Shown here: positions 1 through 5,399 of the stretch, piece after piece
Numbering within the stretch: the stretch's first letter is position 1
How the letters are laid out: every line of letters starts with the position of its first letter
Assembly (NCBI GenBank): GCA_030612905.1
Contig: JAUWNA010000134.1
Coordinates: forward strand, 1 to 6,132
Origin: Promethearchaeota archaeon
GTDB lineage: Archaea; Asgardarchaeota; Lokiarchaeia; Sigyniarchaeales; SOKP01
Length of the DNA stretch: 6,132 bases
Direction of reading: 5' to 3'
Made by a program: the position numbers and the translations under genes
The notes under the pieces: generated by a model
What the model was told of the DNA's origin: nothing
What the model saw: the letters and a program-made list of their open reading frames with translations, nothing else
The model's database searches: none

Positions 1-588
1 TATTTTATTCATAATTTCGAATTTATTCACGCTATAATATATCGGTTTACTCAATCTATCAACAGTAGCAACAATCAAGTCTTTACGAGAGCTCATTGCT
101 ACGCGAGACATTTTATCTAATTCTTTCAAATCTATTGGATAGCCTTCAAATACGGGATAAATCAAGTACTTGGCGGAATCTTTTTCGAAGTCAGCCCCTC
201 GTTTATACACTCGAAAGTCAATGCCTTCTCCATATCCTGCTCGAACAATATAGCCCCTTTTTCGCAAATCCATATAAATAATATATTTTTGCCACAGACG
301 ATCGTCAAATTGCGAAAAGTGTTCAAGTGCTTTCTCGAAGCTGTATTGAGCTTTATCTTCATCATTATCCTCCCATAATAAAATTCGATTTCGTTCAATT
401 AAAAGAAGCACTTCTATTGCATCTAAGACTAAAAATTCATTGTTATTTTCATCCTTTTCCATCGTGCCAATATAAGAACCTTTATAAAATTCTTCAATGC
501 ATTCCTTATCTGAAATTATTACTTTATCTTCATTAATAATTCCTTCAAATTGGACTTTTTCAGGTTTTTCATTAGTTTTTTCGTTCAT
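1..588 (-). CDS. endA: tRNA-splicing endonuclease subunit (EndA family), 3' end cut by window edge
   Basis: The open frame runs from ATG at 588 to base 1 with no stop: 196 residues, C-terminus missing. A TAG two codons upstream makes this the first possible ATG; no Shine-Dalgarno is visible. The family cuts introns from pre-tRNA at bulge-helix-bulge sites. Residues 52-72 give the N-terminal helical part (LDAIEVLLLIERNRILLW). The catalytic fold covers about 98-190: DLRKRGYIVRAG (107-118), DFRVYKRG (124-131), AKYLIYPV (139-146), RVAMSSRKDLIVATVD (162-177), YYSV (184-187). M. jannaschii EndA uses Tyr115, His125 and Lys156. The same spacing (10, then 31) puts Tyr128, Ser138 and Lys169 here, so Tyr and Lys are kept but the general-base position is Ser. 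It may be the structural partner of a heterotetrameric enzyme, or a divergent catalytic subunit. Family assignment is secure; activity is not. Confidence 0.9.
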   Translation of the reverse strand, partial: MNEKTNEKPEKVQFEGIINEDKVIISDKECIEEFYKGSYIGTMEKDENNNEFLVLDAIEVLLLIERNRILLWEDNDEDKAQYSFEKALEHFSQFDDRLWQKYIIYMDLRKRGYIVRAGYGEGIDFRVYKRGADFEKDSAKYLIYPVFEGYPIDLKELDKMSRVAMSSRKDLIVATVDRLSKPIYYSVNKFEIMNKI

Positions 589-615
589 GTTCTATTATAC
601 AATAGCATTTCATAA

Positions 616-636
616 TTAAAGAATTTAATTCTTTAA
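616..636. repeat. perfect inverted repeat upstream of endA (possible operator)
   Basis: Ten-base arms, TTAAAGAATT (616-625) and AATTCTTTAA (627-636), flank a single central T. The centre is 38 bases upstream of the endonuclease ATG, about where a TATA box and BRE would lie for a short-leader archaeal mRNA. The 9-base core AATTTAATT recurs in the palindrome at 679-695. It could be a repressor site overlapping the promoter or a chance palindrome in AT-rich DNA; the sequence alone does not decide. Confidence 0.45.
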
Positions 637-664
637 ACGAATAGAACTCCAAGATTAGGAAAGC

Positions 665-695
665 AAAAAAAAGAATAGACTCAATTTAATTGAGT
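665..695 (-). terminator. putative terminator of the SDR gene
   Basis: Reading the minus strand, the SDR stop at 722 is followed by a palindrome with 8-base arms (ACTCAATT at 679-686, AATTGAGT at 688-695) and then by a run of eight T at 672-665. Archaeal RNA polymerase stops mainly at T-runs, so the T8 is the stronger signal and the stem is optional. A further T7 on the plus strand (709-715) makes the region look bidirectional, although no plus-strand gene ends here. Confidence 0.5.
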
Positions 696-721
696 TTTAT
701 ATCAAGGCTTTTTTTGTAAAA

Positions 722-1603
722 TTATTTCGATGATTTAATTACAAAATCGACTAATTTTCCTAATTTTTTAACGTTAGCATATATTTTAGGTGAGTTTTCT
801 TCCAAATAAGCCTTAAAAACTTCCCAACTTTCAGTTTTATCGGAAGGTGCTTTAGATAAAAACTTTTTAACTTCAGTAAAATCGCTAGAATATATTAGAG
901 CATTATCCACTCTATTAGCGTAATCGCTTAATAGAAATAAGTAATATTCGTTGAGATCCCAAGGATTTAGAACATGATCTGGTTTGTTTCCATCTCCAGC
1001 TTTCCTGCTCCTTAACATTCGTGTGTCTACTTGCGTTGGCAAAACCATGTTAAAATTAATATATTCTTTTTTGTATTCAGCAACTAAAACGTTTTGGATT
1101 CCTACAACGGCATATTTAGCGGCTACGTAAGCGGTAAATTTAGGCATGCCCATTGGATAAGCAGCGCTCCCCGTAATTATAAACCTCGCTTTTTCATTTT
1201 TATCGTCTTTTTTCAAATAAGGATACGCGGCTTTAAAAGTGTGAAATACGCCTAAGATGTTTACATTTATTATGTTCGCAAATTTTTCATTATCAAATTC
1301 GTGTGTATTACCCATCCGAGAAGCGCCTGCGTTGGCGACAACCCCATTTAATAACCCAAGATTATCGTGAAAATATTTAAACGCATCAGCAACTTCATCG
1401 TAATTTGTGATATCAGCGGTTTTAACGGCAATGTTAACGCCAGACCCTAATGCTTCGATCTCTTGCTTTGTATGGTTTAATTCCTCAAGGGTTCTTGCTA
1501 ATAATCCAATATTAGCGCCTTCTCTTGTGCAAGCTATAGCTACTGCTTTTCCAATACCTCTTCCCGATCCAGTAACTATTATATTTTTACCTTGTAATAA
1601 CAT
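722..1603 (-). CDS. short-chain dehydrogenase/reductase (SDR), NAD(P)-dependent
   Basis: A 293-residue classical SDR oxidoreductase, probably cytosolic. The Rossmann nucleotide site is TGSGRGIG (11-18). Arg37 after the second strand suggests NADP(H) preference. Asp64 and NAG (91-93) are the usual cofactor and fold-stabilising residues. The catalytic tetrad is Asn115 (in NVNILGVF), Ser146, Tyr159 and Lys163 (YVAAK). The PTQVDT segment (189-194) follows the substrate loop. The core ends near residue 240, and about 50 extra residues, rich in Lys and aromatics (WEVFKAYLEE, 260-269), form a tail beyond the usual 250-residue length. Some 3-ketodihydrosphingosine reductases and other lipid-acting SDRs are similarly extended, but the substrate cannot be read here. 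The ATG at 1603 lies 11 residues before the glycine motif, normal for the family. No Shine-Dalgarno is seen. The MFS transporter gene lies 53 bases upstream on the same strand. Confidence 0.92.
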   Translation of the reverse strand: MLLQGKNIIVTGSGRGIGKAVAIACTREGANIGLLARTLEELNHTKQEIEALGSGVNIAVKTADITNYDEVADAFKYFHDNLGLLNGVVANAGASRMGNTHEFDNEKFANIINVNILGVFHTFKAAYPYLKKDDKNEKARFIITGSAAYPMGMPKFTAYVAAKYAVVGIQNVLVAEYKKEYINFNMVLPTQVDTRMLRSRKAGDGNKPDHVLNPWDLNEYYLFLLSDYANRVDNALIYSSDFTEVKKFLSKAPSDKTESWEVFKAYLEENSPKIYANVKKLGKLVDFVIKSSK

Positions 1604-1656
1604 AATAAAAAAATAGTAGAATAAAAAAAAAAATTAACTAAATTTTACAATTTAAT
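1604..1656 (-). terminator. T11 tract between MFS and SDR genes
   Basis: Just after the transporter stop the minus strand carries eleven consecutive T (1633-1623), then a second run of seven T close to the SDR start. This fits an archaeal poly-T terminator. Being only 53 bases long, the spacer must also hold any SDR promoter; no convincing TATA box stands out, so partial read-through from the transporter gene is possible. Confidence 0.5.
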
Positions 1657-3024
1657 TTATGTTTTCATCTTTGCTTTTTTTTCCATATGGATTTGATCTA
1701 ATTTTACCCTCATATCTTTAAGTTTTTCACCATGTAGAGGATAATAGTACATAAAAATCAAGCTAATTGTAGTGACAATGGCGGGTATAAGCAGAAATAA
1801 AATATCAATACCAATCAATGTGAAAGATGATTGTATATCCGATCCTGAATTATATAGAAATAGTTCTAACACTATTGTTGCAACTATTGGGCCTAAACTA
1901 GCAGCTGGTTTTGTGAAAAGAGCGTTCATGCCCAAAAGCATCCCTTCTCTACGGGTTCCTTGGTTAATCTCATCCTCATCAGCAGATAAGTACATAGTTG
2001 GGACCACAAATACGCCATAACCTCCAAAAAAAGTCGATATAATTAACCCAATCATAGCTAACAATGAATTCTGAACAATCACTAATAGTGCAAACGAAAT
2101 GAACATGCCTACAACTTTTAGAGCCCCAAATCTCAATATTATATTGCGCATGCCCCATTTTGGCCTTAATTTCATACAAAGAATGTTTGAACCATAACCC
2201 ACAAGAATGAATATTACGAAATATATGATGGTTGAACTATCTCCAAGTATAAAGCTCCATATAAAAAGATAGCTTAGTCCTATTGAACCTAAGAAAGTGA
2301 CACAAAAGTTAAATCCTATAAAAATTAAGAACGACCTTAACTTGAACATTTCTTTAATAGACTTCCATAGAGGAAACACCTCATCTTTTTGAAATTCTGG
2401 TTTTTCTTCACACAAATATGCCGTCAACCAAAGAAAAAGTGTAGAAATAATAGCTATCCCAATCATTAAGAATTGGAAACTTTGAGATGTAGGTTGCATA
2501 TCTCCTAATATCACAAAAAATGGAACAACAAAGATTGCCCCAAAAACTAAAGATAAGAAGTGCACTTTATTTCTTTCGTCAAGGTCCGAAGTCATTTCAG
2601 GTAATAACGCCATCCATACAAGAACAACAAGCGTAAGCATAGTGTCAAACAAACAAATGCTTATGACATAATGGATAAATATTATTATTTGATTATCGAA
2701 ACTCCACGGAAACCAAACCAATAAGAATGTTAAAGCCCATATTGGTGCACCGTATTTAATATATATGATTCTACGACTACCCCATTTTTTGCGGTTAGTT
2801 CGATCAGAAAGCTGTCCCATCAACGGATCGTTTAAGGCATTAATGGTCATGTAAATTATTTGTCCAAGAATAAATAGACCTGGAAGTAACTGTAAATCGT
2901 CGTAAAAAAGTTCCACATATTTTAGACTAAATATATATGCTAGTAAACCCGATGGTATTGCGCCAATTGCATATCCCCATAAATTTCGAGAGCTTATTTT
3001 ATCTTTTACGCTATTTGACAACAA
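1657..3024 (-). CDS. MFS transporter, GPH (glycoside-pentoside-hexuronide:cation symporter) type
   Basis: A 455-residue polytopic membrane protein with about twelve hydrophobic segments (roughly 15-37, 47-67, 89-107, 112-140, 155-173, 183-205, 231-255, 262-283, 300-318, 320-345, 368-390, 402-428). The GPH signature is clear: NALNDPLMGQLSDRT (62-76) followed by RKKWGSRR (78-85) between helices 2 and 3, with Asn65 and Asp66 at positions linked to cation coupling in MelB-like carriers. LLPEMTSDLDERNK (140-153) and GTRREGMLLGMNALF (356-370) are further family motifs. Length is normal. It probably imports a sugar, glycoside or organic anion with Na+ or H+; the substrate cannot be told, and many archaeal members are uncharacterised. 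The C-terminal tail is short and Lys-rich. The initiator is TTG: two TTG codons in tandem (3024 and 3021) follow an AGGAG, and the second has the better spacing. It is divergent from the hydrogenase protease gene. Confidence 0.92.
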   Translation of the reverse strand: MLSNSVKDKISSRNLWGYAIGAIPSGLLAYIFSLKYVELFYDDLQLLPGLFILGQIIYMTINALNDPLMGQLSDRTNRKKWGSRRIIYIKYGAPIWALTFLLVWFPWSFDNQIIIFIHYVISICLFDTMLTLVVLVWMALLPEMTSDLDERNKVHFLSLVFGAIFVVPFFVILGDMQPTSQSFQFLMIGIAIISTLFLWLTAYLCEEKPEFQKDEVFPLWKSIKEMFKLRSFLIFIGFNFCVTFLGSIGLSYLFIWSFILGDSSTIIYFVIFILVGYGSNILCMKLRPKWGMRNIILRFGALKVVGMFISFALLVIVQNSLLAMIGLIISTFFGGYGVFVVPTMYLSADEDEINQGTRREGMLLGMNALFTKPAASLGPIVATIVLELFLYNSGSDIQSSFTLIGIDILFLLIPAIVTTISLIFMYYYPLHGEKLKDMRVKLDQIHMEKKAKMKT

Positions 3025-3122
3025 AAATCTCCTAATTTTTTATTTAATTTTTTTTAAAATATAGATTAATTTCATTCCAAGAACATATATAGTTTTTTTT
3101 TAAAATTAGAATTCTACTAGAA
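3025..3122. promoter_or_regulatory. divergent promoter region, MFS (-) / hydrogenase protease (+)
   Basis: Ninety-eight very AT-rich bases lie between two divergent frames. On the minus strand CTATATTTT (3064-3056) is a TATA-like box about 35 bases before the transporter start, giving a short leader that contains the AGGAG. On the plus strand ATATATAG (3085-3092) could serve a start at 3123. A second plus-strand TATA-like TTTTATAG (near 3138-3144) would suit a leaderless start at 3165. These are pattern matches in AT-rich DNA, so their individual value is modest. Confidence 0.45.
3028..3033 (-). promoter_or_regulatory. Shine-Dalgarno deciding the TTG start of the MFS gene
   Basis: AGGAGA on the minus strand (3033 to 3028). 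AGGAG ends 4 bases before the first TTG (3024) and 7 before the second (3021). No ATG lies in frame near the N-terminus before the first transmembrane segment, so a TTG start is supported; 3021 fits usual spacing better, which would shorten the protein by one residue. Confidence 0.7.
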
Positions 3123-3164
3123 ATGCTAAAATTAATGTTTTATAGCGCAATTTATAACTTAATT

Positions 3165-3740
3165 ATGGGAGATTTAGATTTTTACGAGACATTATTGAAT
3201 AAACTAAATGGCGCTAAAAAAGTAGTTTTCATGGGGATTGGAGAAGAAAAACTAAGAGATGATGGCGTTGGTCCTTATATCATTAGCAAACTTTTATCTT
3301 ATTCGGATAAAAGAGTTTTATTCATAAACGCGGGAATTGATCCAATGGCAAGAATCGATGATGTAATAAATTTTGAACCTTCACATTTGATTCTTATAGA
3401 CACTTGTACGTTAAACAAACCTCCCGGGACCGTTGCAATATTAGAGCGCGAGAATATTTGCGATTACGTGCCAATTTCTACTCACACTATTCCTGTACAT
3501 ATTGTAATCGATCTAATCGTTGAGAAATTACCCGATTTGAATGTTTTTATGATAGGCTTTGTTCCAAAAAGTTTTGAAGGATTTACGGAGCTAAAGTTAT
3601 ATAAACAAGACGAATTATCTCTAGAGGATCGAAGCAACAATATTGATCTCCCCTTTTTTGAACCTCAGTTAACTAAAACGATTGAAAAAGAAGCGGATAA
3701 ATTAATAGAAATAATTAAAAAATTGATTAAAGCGTTTTAA
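3165..3740 (+). CDS. hycI: hydrogenase maturation protease (HycI/HyaD-like, peptidase family M52/A31)
   Basis: The frame is open from ATG 3123 (205 residues; numbering here), but ATG 3165 (Met15) gives the usual short lead of about 17 residues before the first strand, so I chose it; 3123 remains possible. The family removes the C-terminal peptide of the [NiFe]-hydrogenase large subunit after nickel insertion. Motifs: KVVFMGIGEEKLRDDGVGPY (33-52), INAGIDP (68-74), LILIDT (89-94), PPGTV (100-104), STHTIPVHI (119-127), MIGFVPKS (143-150). Nickel-sensing ligands equivalent to HybD Glu16, Asp62 and His93 would be Asp47, Asp93 and His121. The usual GIGN Asn is Glu41. A longer polar segment (about 155-185) precedes the last helix. 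No hydrogenase subunit is adjacent, so its partner lies elsewhere. The hycI symbol is family-level; an FrhD-like role is equally possible. Confidence 0.88.
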   Translation: MGDLDFYETLLNKLNGAKKVVFMGIGEEKLRDDGVGPYIISKLLSYSDKRVLFINAGIDPMARIDDVINFEPSHLILIDTCTLNKPPGTVAILERENICDYVPISTHTIPVHIVIDLIVEKLPDLNVFMIGFVPKSFEGFTELKLYKQDELSLEDRSNNIDLPFFEPQLTKTIEKEADKLIEIIKKLIKAF

Positions 3741-3743
3741 AGG

Positions 3744-3920
3744 CTAAGAGCTTTCGGTAAAACGATCTACTATTATTTCAATGACATTTGAAATTAATTT
3801 TTTTTCATTATCACTTAGCTCTTCTTTAAATTTTTCGAGAAACTTTATTACTTTATCTGCTTCTCTTAAATTTCTTAAGTGATCAGAGCCTTCCTCATTT
3901 AAAGAGCCACCCCACGCCAT
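3744..3920 (-). CDS. small protein of unknown function, 58 residues
   Basis: ATG at 3920 to TAG at 3744. I do not recognise a family. The protein starts MAWGGSLNEEGSDHLRNLRE, then is rich in Lys, Glu, Ile and Leu (about 21-55) with heptad-like hydrophobic spacing, so a helical hairpin or short coiled coil is likely. It has no cysteines, no signal peptide and no membrane segment. Support for its being real: a GAGGG 6 bases before the ATG, a position 30 bases after the flavoprotein gene on the same strand, and a charged, coding-like composition. It probably forms the last gene of the DUF362-flavoprotein run. Its stop is 3 bases from the stop of the convergent protease gene. It could be an accessory or regulatory subunit of the flavoprotein, but that is a guess from position only. 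Confidence 0.62.
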   Translation of the reverse strand: MAWGGSLNEEGSDHLRNLREADKVIKFLEKFKEELSDNEKKLISNVIEIIVDRFTESS

Positions 3921-3925
3921 GATTA

Positions 3926-3931
3926 TCCCTC
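3926..3931 (-). promoter_or_regulatory. Shine-Dalgarno of the 58-residue gene
   Basis: GAGGGA on the minus strand (3931-3926), with 6 bases between GAGGG and the ATG at 3920. It lies in the 30-base gap after the flavoprotein stop, as expected for an internal operon gene translated from a shared mRNA, and it is the main argument for this short frame being translated. Confidence 0.6.
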
Positions 3932-3950
3932 ATATTTTTCGATATTGAAT

Positions 3951-5336
3951 CTATTTGTCAGGATCGGACAATACCTTTCTAAATGGTCGCAAAAATTCTT
4001 CCATCATGTTTATACTATTCCTTAATTTATCAATTTTCATTAATGGAATTAATTTTGCGTTCAATTTCTTTGCACGCTCGTCATTTTGTGGAAAAGTATC
4101 ATATACTCCATGCGTTTTGTAATATTCATGATCTGCTAAAAATACAAACCGGTTTCTTCCATAAACATCGTCTCTAAACATTTTCATAGCTGCCTCCCCG
4201 AGAAAAGTCCGTGGTCCTATATAATTAGCTACAGATAAATCTATTGCTTGTTTTGCAAAATTATACAGCAACGCATCAATATCTTCGGATTCTCCGAATT
4301 CATCCGTAATAGAATTTAGGAAGTTCGAATCTTGGTATTCTACATGTGCCTGTAGCATCTCTTTTAGGTTAGGGATCTGGCTAATTGGGCCTGAGATGAT
4401 ATATCCCAATTGTTTTCCGATTATAGTAGGTGTATGGTTATTAAAAAATGCTCTATCATAGATTAATTTCCATCTTGACGATAAATAGCGGTCTTTAATG
4501 GTCCCGGCAAATATTAAAATATCTGCTTTCATAACCTTGTTAGTCCAAAACTCAGTGAATCCATCTTTATCTTTATAGATGCATTCGTGGTTGTATCCAC
4601 ATTTAGCACACCCGATACATGGTCCTTTGATATCAATATCATTAATGTTTACTAATTCGATGCCATTGGAAATTGATTTTACAAATTGATTTACCATTTT
4701 ACCCAAATTTGTAGAAGCATCCGTGTCTTCTGAAAGCACCAGTATCGTTTTATTTTTTGTATCTAACTTTTTATGAATTATTTCACCTGGTTGATATACA
4801 AAATCTCGAAATTGCAGAGGATGATAATTTTTTGTAGTAGGATGCTTCATTTCAATAGCTTCAAAGAATTTCTCACTAAATAAAAGCCAACGGGCTCTAC
4901 GCTTTGGATATAGCAAATCCCAACTATCTGCAGGGAAGTATCCTACATATTTCATTCCCAAATCATCACAAATAGCATGAAGATAATTCTGAGCTGTGTG
5001 ATCATAGAAATGTATAGATGTGGACAAAACCATTGTATACTTATCTTTAAAAACATCTTCCGTCTTTCTTTCAAAAATCAGTTCTATAAATCGTTTATAT
5101 TGAGAGCATACCAGCATGACATATACTGGAAACGCCCATATAACTCCATCAGATTCTTTAATTTCTTCAATAATTTCATCAAATCTACCTTGATCTTTTT
5201 CAAGACGTTTTATAATTTGAGCAACATTTACGATATTATACTCGTGTTCTGGATGTTTCTTTTTTATATACAATATATATTGCATCGTAACACTTTGAGC
5301 CCCTTTTGGGCTTCCAGATAGTATTGAGAACTTCAT
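3951..5336 (-). CDS. double flavodoxin-fold iron-sulfur flavoprotein (NADPH-dependent FMN reductase-like)
   Basis: A 461-residue soluble protein with two flavodoxin-like halves. The first (1-165) has a phosphate loop SGSPKGAQSVT (7-17) and an FMN-side loop WAFPVYVMLVCSQYKRFIEL (67-86). The second (about 195-320) begins KTILVLSEDTDASTNL and has PCIGCAKCGYNHEC (239-252), IFAGTIKDRYLSSRWK (275-290) and YDRAFFNNHTP (293-303). Cys240, 243, 246 and 252 make CX2CX2CX5C, the compact [4Fe-4S] motif of iron-sulfur flavoprotein (Isf) from Methanosarcina. The C-terminal 140 residues include GPRTFLGEAAMKMFRDDVYG (374-393) and end with basic helices. It probably shuttles electrons between FMN, a cluster and a ferredoxin or reducible substrate; the physiological reaction is unknown for this architecture. 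ATG 5336 starts directly on the first strand, so the start is sound. It follows the DUF362-ferredoxin gene by 63 bases and precedes the 58-residue gene. Confidence 0.88.
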   Translation of the reverse strand: MKFSILSGSPKGAQSVTMQYILYIKKKHPEHEYNIVNVAQIIKRLEKDQGRFDEIIEEIKESDGVIWAFPVYVMLVCSQYKRFIELIFERKTEDVFKDKYTMVLSTSIHFYDHTAQNYLHAICDDLGMKYVGYFPADSWDLLYPKRRARWLLFSEKFFEAIEMKHPTTKNYHPLQFRDFVYQPGEIIHKKLDTKNKTILVLSEDTDASTNLGKMVNQFVKSISNGIELVNINDIDIKGPCIGCAKCGYNHECIYKDKDGFTEFWTNKVMKADILIFAGTIKDRYLSSRWKLIYDRAFFNNHTPTIIGKQLGYIISGPISQIPNLKEMLQAHVEYQDSNFLNSITDEFGESEDIDALLYNFAKQAIDLSVANYIGPRTFLGEAAMKMFRDDVYGRNRFVFLADHEYYKTHGVYDTFPQNDERAKKLNAKLIPLMKIDKLRNSINMMEEFLRPFRKVLSDPDK

Positions 5337-5399
5337 ATTATTGATATGAGTTGATCAAATAAAAATTATATTGAGTAAAACTCTAAAATGAAATTTTTT
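5337..5399 (-). promoter_or_regulatory. spacer with TATA-like box upstream of the flavoprotein gene
   Basis: On the minus strand TATAATTTT (5370-5362) sits about 30 bases before the ATG at 5336, with no Shine-Dalgarno, which suits a short-leader archaeal promoter. A small hairpin GAGT-TTT-ACTC (5383-5373) and the 8-base palindrome TTGATCAA (5351-5358) flank it. The flavoprotein may therefore have its own promoter in addition to read-through from the DUF362 gene. Confidence 0.4.

Noticed and set aside
162..398. 78-residue open frame on the minus strand inside the endonuclease region
   Set aside because: It is out of frame with the well-matched endonuclease translation, which runs uninterrupted through 1-588 and carries recognisable family motifs.
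96..536. Plus-strand open frames at 96-281 and 327-536
   Set aside because: Both are antisense to the endonuclease frame, have no Shine-Dalgarno, and show Leu/Phe/His/Tyr-rich composition typical of the reverse of an AT-rich coding strand.
589..721. Possible tRNA or small RNA in the gap between the SDR and endonuclease genes
   Set aside because: The palindromes do not form a cloverleaf, there is no GG-TTC-type T-arm, and the G+C content is very low, whereas structural RNAs in AT-rich archaea are usually visibly GC-richer.
1407..2179. Open frames at 1407-1616 (+), 1772-2020 (+) and 1979-2179 (-)
   Set aside because: All overlap the SDR or MFS genes in other frames and lack motifs or ribosome binding sites.
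3123..3164. The 14 extra residues of the protease before Met15 as a signal peptide or membrane segment
   Set aside because: The stretch is short, has only a weak hydrophobic run and is more likely upstream non-coding sequence; the family starts close to Met15.
3983..4177. 64-residue plus-strand open frame
   Set aside because: It is antisense to the C-terminal part of the flavoprotein, which is continuous and conserved-looking there; no translation signal.
4977..5321. 114-residue plus-strand frame opposite the flavoprotein
   Set aside because: It is rich in Phe, Ile and Asn with no family motifs and lies opposite the conserved first flavodoxin half; an antisense artefact.
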